Source of the DNA: Cyanobium sp. CACIAM 14
GTDB taxonomy: Bacteria > Cyanobacteriota > Cyanobacteriia > PCC-6307 > Cyanobiaceae
Reading direction: 5' to 3'
Length of the DNA stretch: 49,199 bases
NCBI GenBank assembly: GCA_000708525.1
Contig: JMRP01000021.1
Location: 1 to 49,199 of the forward strand
A program made the position numbers and the translations under genes. Below, piece by piece: positions 44,479-49,199 of the stretch. The notes below the pieces were generated by a model, which saw only the letters and a program-made list of their open reading frames with translations, did no database searches and was not told the origin of the DNA. Within the stretch, counting starts at the first letter, position 1. Each line of letters starts with the position of its first letter.

Positions 44479-45477
44479 TCATGCTCCGGCCAATGCCTGG
44501 CCATCTGCTGCGAACCTGACAACAACATTTCCCTTCTTGCGACCGGTATCGACGTAGCGGTGCGCCTCCACGATCTGCTCGACTGGGTAGCGACGATCGA
44601 TGACAGGGCGGAAGTGGCCGTTCTCGGCAAGATCCGCGAGGAAGCGCAACTCCTCGGCGGTGCCGGCCGCCGTACCGGCAATGACCTGCCTACCGCTCAT
44701 CATTGACGTCCACGGCGCCAGCAGCATCTCCGGCAGCCCAGCCAATACCAGAAGAAGGCGTCCCCCTTGCTTCAATGAAGCCTTGCAGCGCGAGAAGGGG
44801 GCGTTTCCGACGGTGTCGACGATGACGTCATAGGTTTCACCGTTCTGTGAAAAGTCCTCTTTGGTGTAGTCGATGATGCGATCGGCCCCCAAGGATCGCA
44901 CCAATTCCACGTTGGCGGAACTGCACACGCCGGTGACGACGGCGCCGAAGTGCCTGGCAAGCTGCACCGCGGCCGTGCCCACCCCGCCGGAGGCGCCATT
45001 GATGAGCACCTTTTCCCCGCCTTGCAGCCGGGCCTTTCTGAGGAAATGCAGCGCCGTCGTGCCGCCGAACGAGATCGCGGCAGCTTCCTCGAAGCTGAGG
45101 TTGGATGGCATGTGAGCCACGGCGCCATCGTCCGGCATGCATTTGTACGCGGCGTAGCAACCCATGCCCGCATCGCTGAACGCAAACACCCTGTCACCGG
45201 GCGTGAATGCCCTCACATCCCTGCCGACCGACTCCACCACTCCTGCCAGTTCTGTGCCCAGGATGGGTTGCCTCGGCTTCGAGATTCCGAATACCAACCG
45301 CATGATCAATCCAAAGCCGGCCGGCACAGCGAGACTTCGCACCCTCCAGTCTCCTGATGTGACTGTTGCCACATGCGTTCTGATGAGCACTTCGTTCGCC
45401 TTGGGTGCGGGCTTTTCGATCTCCTTCAACCGAAGAACCTCAGGTGGCCCATAGCGGTCATACACAATTGCTCTCAT
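44479..45477 (-). CDS. NAD(P)-dependent alcohol dehydrogenase / quinone oxidoreductase
   Basis: A 332-residue medium-chain dehydrogenase/reductase. The N-terminal GroES-like part starts MRAIVYDRYGPPEVLRLKEIEKP, and the Rossmann site is LINGASGGVGTAAVQLARHFGA. The Cys/His set for catalytic zinc is missing, so it belongs to the zinc-independent quinone oxidoreductase (NAD(P)-dependent) branch. GC and codon use are visibly lower than in genes to the left, suggesting recent acquisition. It is alone, with the broken CPBP gene behind it on the same strand. Confidence 0.88.
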   Translation of the reverse strand: MRAIVYDRYGPPEVLRLKEIEKPAPKANEVLIRTHVATVTSGDWRVRSLAVPAGFGLIMRLVFGISKPRQPILGTELAGVVESVGRDVRAFTPGDRVFAFSDAGMGCYAAYKCMPDDGAVAHMPSNLSFEEAAAISFGGTTALHFLRKARLQGGEKVLINGASGGVGTAAVQLARHFGAVVTGVCSSANVELVRSLGADRIIDYTKEDFSQNGETYDVIVDTVGNAPFSRCKASLKQGGRLLLVLAGLPEMLLAPWTSMMSGRQVIAGTAAGTAEELRFLADLAENGHFRPVIDRRYPVEQIVEAHRYVDTGRKKGNVVVRFAADGQALAGA

Positions 45478-45508
45478 GCGTGGCCACTCCTTGGGTGAGG
45501 GGTTGGAT

Positions 45509-46161
45509 TCACCGGTCGACCACATCGGCGCCTGCATGGGCGATCAGATGGGCCAGCATCGCACTTTCAAGCCCCTGCTTTCAGAGGAGGAAACCGGCAA
45601 CACGTACGAAGAGCACGTTGGCTGTGACGACGTGAAGGATGATGCTGCGGTCCAGGGAACCAATGAGATTCGCTGCAGCGGGCAGGTGACCAGCACCCAG
45701 AGGACGGCGCTCATCAGCTCCCAGCGCATCAGGACTTCCTCGGTGAGACCACCATAGAGAAGGCGCACCATGAGGGGAAGGGAGGCCGAGTGCCGAGCGG
45801 CCGTCATGCTGGAGGGTGCCCAGGATGGCAGCGACAGCAGGAGCACGACGCCCGCACTGCCGCCGGCGAGGCCGGCAAGGAGCGCGCGGCGGAGATGGGG
45901 CAACGGTTGACGTCGCACCAGGGCTTCGACGATCGGGCTGTGAAGACCCAGGCGCGGTGCCGCCGCGCAACCAACAGCGGCAGACAGGGCCGGCAAGGCT
46001 GCGGATGGAAGCGATGCGGCGGCCATGATCAGCGGCAGCGGCGCCGGTGATGGACCGGGGGGAAGAAGACCAGGAAGGGCCAGAGTGCGAAGCCAAGCCG
46101 CCAGTCGATGCGTGAGTTGGCCATGAACTGCTTGGCTGTGAGGCCCAATTCCGTGCTTCAT
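45509..46161 (-). pseudogene. Broken CPBP-family intramembrane protease
   Basis: A CPBP (CAAX-type) intramembrane protease gene with two lesions. The first frame (46161 to about 45690) has several hydrophobic helices and the catalytic LYGGLTEEVLMRW (EExxxR). Near 45680 the reading changes to another frame, which carries HVVTANVLFVRVAGFLL and then meets TGA at 45581-45583. Past that stop the same frame continues with ESAMLAHLIAHAGADVV, the third conserved motif of the family, to a natural stop at 45509-45511. One frameshift and one nonsense change thus inactivate it. Confidence 0.78.
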
Positions 46162-46271
46162 CTACCGTGGCCAAGGAGGCAGAATGGGTGGGGAAAATGT
46201 CGACGAGACTGTGCAGACATCTGAGCACAAATGATTCGCGTTAGTTAAGTTCTGGCACCGCATTTGGCACT

Positions 46272-46541
46272 CTATCGCAGAAGCATCTCATCGTAGTGGA
46301 ATAGGCAGTAGGCTGATTCCACCAACGCCAGCTGTGAGCAGCCAGCCCACCTGCAGGTCACATTTCCTCCATTGCCTGAGCGGGGTTGCGCGGCGTCTGA
46401 CCTGATCTTCTGTGCGACAAGCCACGCTCTCAACTCCTCCAGTATCCGGTGCTGGGCGTCTCTGGGTATTTCTTCTCCTGATGCCCAAGTGCGGAGATCC
46501 AACGGAGCCAGCAGCAGATCATGGTCTGGCGAGCCAGACAT
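46272..46541 (-). CDS. Small Cys/His protein, unknown function
   Basis: An 89-residue protein. The first 50 residues are helical and mildly acidic (LLLAPLDLRTWASGEEIPRD, RILEELRAWLVAQ). The C-terminus has CRWAGCSQLALVESAYCLFH (residues about 63-82), a Cys-x4-Cys-x10-Cys-x3-His set that could bind one zinc ion. Similar C-x4-C...YC-x2/3-H tails occur in small uncharacterised cyanobacterial proteins. It is flanked by non-coding stretches and a broken gene. No function is assigned. Confidence 0.55.
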   Translation of the reverse strand: MSGSPDHDLLLAPLDLRTWASGEEIPRDAQHRILEELRAWLVAQKIRSDAAQPRSGNGGNVTCRWAGCSQLALVESAYCLFHYDEMLLR

Positions 46542-46837
46542 TTCCCAGTCGATGTCAGTGACATTCCGGTCATCATTTCAGCGGATGGTCCCTGACCGAC
46601 CACGGGCGTTCATGGTGAAGCGGTAGTGTTTCATCGGACGGATGTGCCGACTATTGCCTAACGGTGCCCCTCAGAACCAGACAAGGGGTTTAGAACAGAA
46701 ACAGGATCCTGATGACATCCTGTCCACTCGAGGGGCTGGTTGGATGTGCTTTCCCTGCCCATGGTGGTGGGGTCGGAAACGGTGGCGCGGTGAGGAGAGG
46801 CTGTCCCGGTTTGATGGTTGGGCGGAACGGGATCGGA
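46542..46837. other. Gap without recognised genes
   Basis: About 300 bases. A weak inverted pair CCCCT/AGGGG (46667-46688) follows GCCTAAC at 46656-46662. A short frame on the plus strand ending RMVPDRPRAFMVKR (to 46626) looks like the basic tail of a transposase, but is too short to support. Nothing else is seen. Confidence 0.4.
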
Positions 46838-47332
46838 TCAGGCTGAATGGAGAAGAACCCAGATCCAGCCCATCCCGAGAAGGCCCACCAGAAAGGCGCT
46901 GTAGAGAAGATTGGAACGCAGTCGGCCCGCCGCCGTCCCTGCCTTCAGCGTTGCCAGGCCAGGCCTGTCTGGATGGTAGTGAACCGGGATGCTCTGGCCC
47001 ACGATGAACTCGGAGGCCGCCTGTTGAGCTTCGCGCCGGCCTGTGCTGAATCGGAATCCAAAGTCTATGCGCCGGCACTTGTAGGTCTTGCTGTCAACAG
47101 TGTACTTGCAGACCACCCATGGACGATAGGTACGATGTGGAGCACTGTCCTGGCCTCCACTCAGAAGCGACAACGTTCCAGAATAGGTGACCCTTCCTGT
47201 CACTGAGGGCCAGCGTCTGCTCTCCTCGCCCCACCGCCAGCCCAGAAAGACTGGGTACAGCACGACCACCGCGGCGATGACGGAGCCAGCCGCAAGCATG
47301 AGCTGGATGGCCCCAAGCGGCATGGAGTTCAT
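46838..47332 (-). CDS. DUF3592 membrane protein
   Basis: A 164-residue protein of the DUF3592 type. N-terminal helix about 9-29 (LMLAAGSVIAAVVVLYPVF) and C-terminal helix about 139-160 (LLYSAFLVGLLGMGWIWVLL) enclose a beta-rich domain with RWPSVTGRVTYS, YRPWVVCKYTVDSKTYKCRRIDFG and IPVHYHPDRPGLATLKAG. The latter is the family's signature. Function is unknown. GC is moderate. It lies alone between two gene-free stretches. Confidence 0.83.
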   Translation of the reverse strand: MNSMPLGAIQLMLAAGSVIAAVVVLYPVFLGWRWGEESRRWPSVTGRVTYSGTLSLLSGGQDSAPHRTYRPWVVCKYTVDSKTYKCRRIDFGFRFSTGRREAQQAASEFIVGQSIPVHYHPDRPGLATLKAGTAAGRLRSNLLYSAFLVGLLGMGWIWVLLHSA

Positions 47333-47643
47333 GCGCTCCTTCCTGGGTTGATTGGTGCGTCAGGGTAACGCTCAAGACAACGGAGGTCCAGGACTTGGGA
47401 AGATCCAGGACATCGGACTATCCAGGGCATGGGGATGTTGTGGTGCTTCTCCTGCGGAGTGCGATGCCTTCACGCCATGGCTGAGGGCGCAGCTCAGCAG
47501 GCTCAGGCTTCTTGGCTCCGGCGGATCCGAGCTCTGGCTGTCCGGCCCTCTTCGCTCAAGATCAGCGGCGGGCAATGGCTCTCTGCATTCTTAAGGCATT
47601 CATGCTCCCGACCGCTGAATATTGATGTTGGCTGTTAACAAGA
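47333..47643. other. Gap between DUF3592 and AT-rich methyltransferase genes
   Basis: About 310 bases with no convincing gene; open frames are composition artefacts. It includes the 3' side of the methyltransferase gene, where an attC site would be expected if that gene were a normal integron cassette; none is evident by eye (only GTTAAC at 47633-47638). Confidence 0.45.
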
Positions 47644-48489
47644 CTATTTGCCAAAGCCTGGTATCTTCTGTGCAATGTGATACGTCGATAGATGTGAAAG
47701 GTGGATCTCACCGGCTCCCTTCTCGAAGATGCATTGTCTGAGCCCAGTAAACAAGGCATTTCTCGTGTGGTGATCAAGCTTTAGATACGAAGAGTACGTG
47801 CCGAGAAGAGATATGTATTGATCAGGTGTATAGGTCAAGGAGGTTGCAACAGTTGCTGTAACTAGGTTTCGGAACCTGCCTGAGTCAAGCATCATTTGGC
47901 CCAGGCCAGCCAAAATGTCTTCCTGTGTTTTCCTGTCTTCGTATTGGGTAAGAGATGGAGCATGTAGCCGGTATACATCTGAAAGCGCAATCTGCATTGA
48001 CTTGCAGGGCTGCAGCTCTTTGTTCCACAGGAGTATTAAATAGCCATCCTCTTTCAGTGCGCTGCTAGCCTTGGTATAGCCAATCTGGGAAGGGATCCAA
48101 TGCATGGAGCTTGCTGCAAGAACTGCATCAAATGCTTCAGGCTCTAGATCCCATTCCTCAAAGGATTTGTTGATTATTTCTACTGATTGATACGATTCGC
48201 AATTCATCTTTGCTAACTCGCAACAGTCTGGATTGGGTTCAATGCAGACCATGTGACAGCCGAGTTCTGCAAAAGAGGCTGTTGCTGTTCCTGGGCCACA
48301 ACCAATTTCAAGAATTCTTGAGGACTGAGTAAGCTGAGCAGCGCTGACGGCCTTGTCAACCAGTTCACGTGGGTATTTAGGCCTTGCGGAGTTATAGGCC
48401 TCTGCGGCGGGAGAGTACCAACTCTTTCTCTGCTCAAGATCTTTACTTGAGATACCATTAATTGTCTGTTTCAGCTTTGTATAGTCCAT
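47644..48489 (-). CDS. Class I SAM-dependent methyltransferase, AT-rich
   Basis: A 281-residue methyltransferase. Motif I is SRILEIGCGPGTATASFAEL, followed by MVCIEPNPDCCELAK and FDAVLAASSMHWIP, a pattern of the Methyltransf_11/25 group (trans-aconitate or small-molecule methyltransferase-like). The base composition is much richer in A+T than in nearly all other genes in the window, and codon choice differs accordingly, so recent transfer is likely. It lies just downstream of an attC-like palindrome (48551-48614). The substrate is unknown. Confidence 0.85.
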   Translation of the reverse strand: MDYTKLKQTINGISSKDLEQRKSWYSPAAEAYNSARPKYPRELVDKAVSAAQLTQSSRILEIGCGPGTATASFAELGCHMVCIEPNPDCCELAKMNCESYQSVEIINKSFEEWDLEPEAFDAVLAASSMHWIPSQIGYTKASSALKEDGYLILLWNKELQPCKSMQIALSDVYRLHAPSLTQYEDRKTQEDILAGLGQMMLDSGRFRNLVTATVATSLTYTPDQYISLLGTYSSYLKLDHHTRNALFTGLRQCIFEKGAGEIHLSHLSTYHIAQKIPGFGK

Positions 48490-48753
48490 CCTCTATCTCC
48501 AGTATCACTTAGGAGAAAACTGATGCTTGGGCTTCTTACGGGCTTAGCCAGCCTAACCCTCGGCATGTAGGCGCGCGCGGCTTCACGCGCGTCGCCTGCA
48601 AGCCGTTGTTCGGTGGCACAGATGCTAGGGTAGATTTGCGACAGCAGCTGATTTCTCCCAGAAGCGGAAGTTCAAACCGGCGGTTGAAGCCGACATTACG
48701 GTTTCCGTTGTTCAAGATGTTTATGGTGTTTGAATAGGCTTTCAAAGACTTGA
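48490..48753. other. Region with the attC-like palindrome
   Basis: About 260 bases, without a supported gene. It contains the long palindrome at 48551-48614 described separately and an AT-rich stretch near 48690-48760. A translated fragment reading PPNNGLQATRVKP across the palindrome is a reading of the repeat, not a protein. Confidence 0.5.
48551..48614. repeat. attC-like imperfect palindrome
   Basis: GCCTAAC (48551-48557) fits the integron R' box RYYYAAC. It is followed by arms CGGCATGTAGGCGCGCGCG (48561-48579) and CGCGCG-T-CGCCTGCAAGCCG (48586-48605) that pair with a single bulged base. GTTCGGT at 48608-48614 fits the R'' box GTTRRRY with one mismatch. The length (64 bases), bulge and imperfect pairing match attC sites. 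No integrase gene is in the window. A mobile or chromosomal palindromic repeat is the alternative. Confidence 0.5.
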
Positions 48754-49199
48754 CTAATTAACCGATATCACCTGCGCCATGGGGAAGGGGCGATCAAACA
48801 GCCTTTCAAGCTCGTCTCGCAGCCAAAGCGTGAGGGCCTCTGCTTCCTCCGGATCGCCACGATAAGGACACGGAACCGTGAGTGTCTTGCGAAGCATGAC
48901 CTGGCGCATCGTGCAGGTCAAGAGATGCTGGGTGGTCAGCGACCAGAGCGCATCCTTGTCTCTCATGTAAACCGTCTTGTCGGCGTACTCAATTACTGGG
49001 AATGCGTACCGCGCGCGGAAGGCAGCTCCCTCCATCGTGGGGTCGCAATCCCGCCGCAGGAGATTGATGAACGCGTGCTGGCATCTTGCCCTTTCCCGCT
49101 GCGCCCATAGGTATCGCTGCACGCGGCGATCACCGATGTCGGCTGGGGCATCCAGCGCAACGGCCTGGAGCTGGACAGGATGAACCCACCCAAGTGAAG
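48754..49199 (-). CDS. Hypothetical protein, partial
   Basis: The frame stays open to the right edge and reads plausibly as protein upstream of the GTG at 49122 (VQLQAVALDAPADIGDRR), so the 5' end probably lies outside the window. The visible 148 residues have a helical Arg-rich segment (YLWAQRERARCQHAFINLL), AFPVIEYADKTVYMRDKDALW and LTLWLRDELERLFDRPFP near the C-terminus. I do not recognise the family. Composition is intermediate between the GC-rich core and the AT-rich methyltransferase gene. Confidence 0.5.
   Translation of the reverse strand, partial: SLGWVHPVQLQAVALDAPADIGDRRVQRYLWAQRERARCQHAFINLLRRDCDPTMEGAAFRARYAFPVIEYADKTVYMRDKDALWSLTTQHLLTCTMRQVMLRKTLTVPCPYRGDPEEAEALTLWLRDELERLFDRPFPMAQVISVN

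Noticed and set aside
46560-46630. Transposase C-terminal tail (RMVPDRPRAFMVKR)
   Set aside because: Too short and unspecific; no inverted repeats or other transposase sequence nearby.
46656-46692. Second attC-like site starting with GCCTAAC
   Set aside because: Only about 37 bases with a 5-bp inner stem and no acceptable R'' box.

Overview
The window is GC-rich, densely packed bacterial chromosome. Gene content fits a freshwater or coastal picocyanobacterium (Cyanobium/Synechococcus-like): a ModB-ModC fusion, a FAD-oxidoreductase/SelD fusion next to selenouridine synthase, an Rcp1-type response regulator behind a phytochrome-type histidine kinase, a SulP anion transporter and KatG. This assignment is inference; no rRNA, tRNA or photosystem gene is present to settle it.

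Layout. 1-3.7 kb: minus-strand operon (small membrane protein, DUF924, MpaB-like oxygenase, APC permease, OpuB-type permease cut by the left edge). 3.7-22.2 kb: molybdenum uptake and molybdopterin cofactor genes (modA, modBC, moaC, moeA, moaE, moaD, moaB). These are split by a decayed and an intact toxin-antitoxin pair (10.4-11.7 kb) and by a signalling block of clearly lower GC (12.6-19.9 kb). That block holds a 1367-residue PAS/GAF histidine kinase, a single-domain response regulator and a REC-GAF-GGDEF-EAL protein. A broken RutE-like nitroreductase follows. 22.2-24.5 kb: MscS-type channel and a nucleoside deaminase. 24.5-32.7 kb: a selenium locus made of a PhnCDE-like ABC transporter of the putative selenate type, tRNA 2-selenouridine synthase and a SelD fusion, with two unrelated plus-strand genes inside; a SulP transporter follows. 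34.5-41.4 kb: an esterase, a rare lysozyme plus L,D-transpeptidase fusion with a two-helix membrane partner, KatG, a TerB/Coq4-like protein, a glycine-zipper lipoprotein-sized protein and glutaredoxin. 41.4-45.5 kb: small accessory enzymes (methyltransferase, two VOC proteins, P-loop kinase, PH-like membrane protein, zinc-free alcohol dehydrogenase). 45.5-49.2 kb: a lower-GC, gene-poor end with a broken CPBP protease, a small Cys/His protein, a DUF3592 protein, an AT-rich methyltransferase and an attC-like palindrome, then a gene cut by the right edge.

How parts work together. ModA/ModBC import molybdate; MoaC, MoaD, MoaE, MoaB and MoeA build and load the cofactor (moaA and a molybdoenzyme are not in the window). 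The selenium genes form a pathway from uptake through selenophosphate to 2-selenouridine in tRNA. The kinase, Rcp1-like regulator and c-di-GMP protein look like one phosphorelay module. Four broken genes (vapC, rutE-like, DHFR-like, CPBP) lie at or near the edges of accessory stretches, which marks these as sites of gain and loss.
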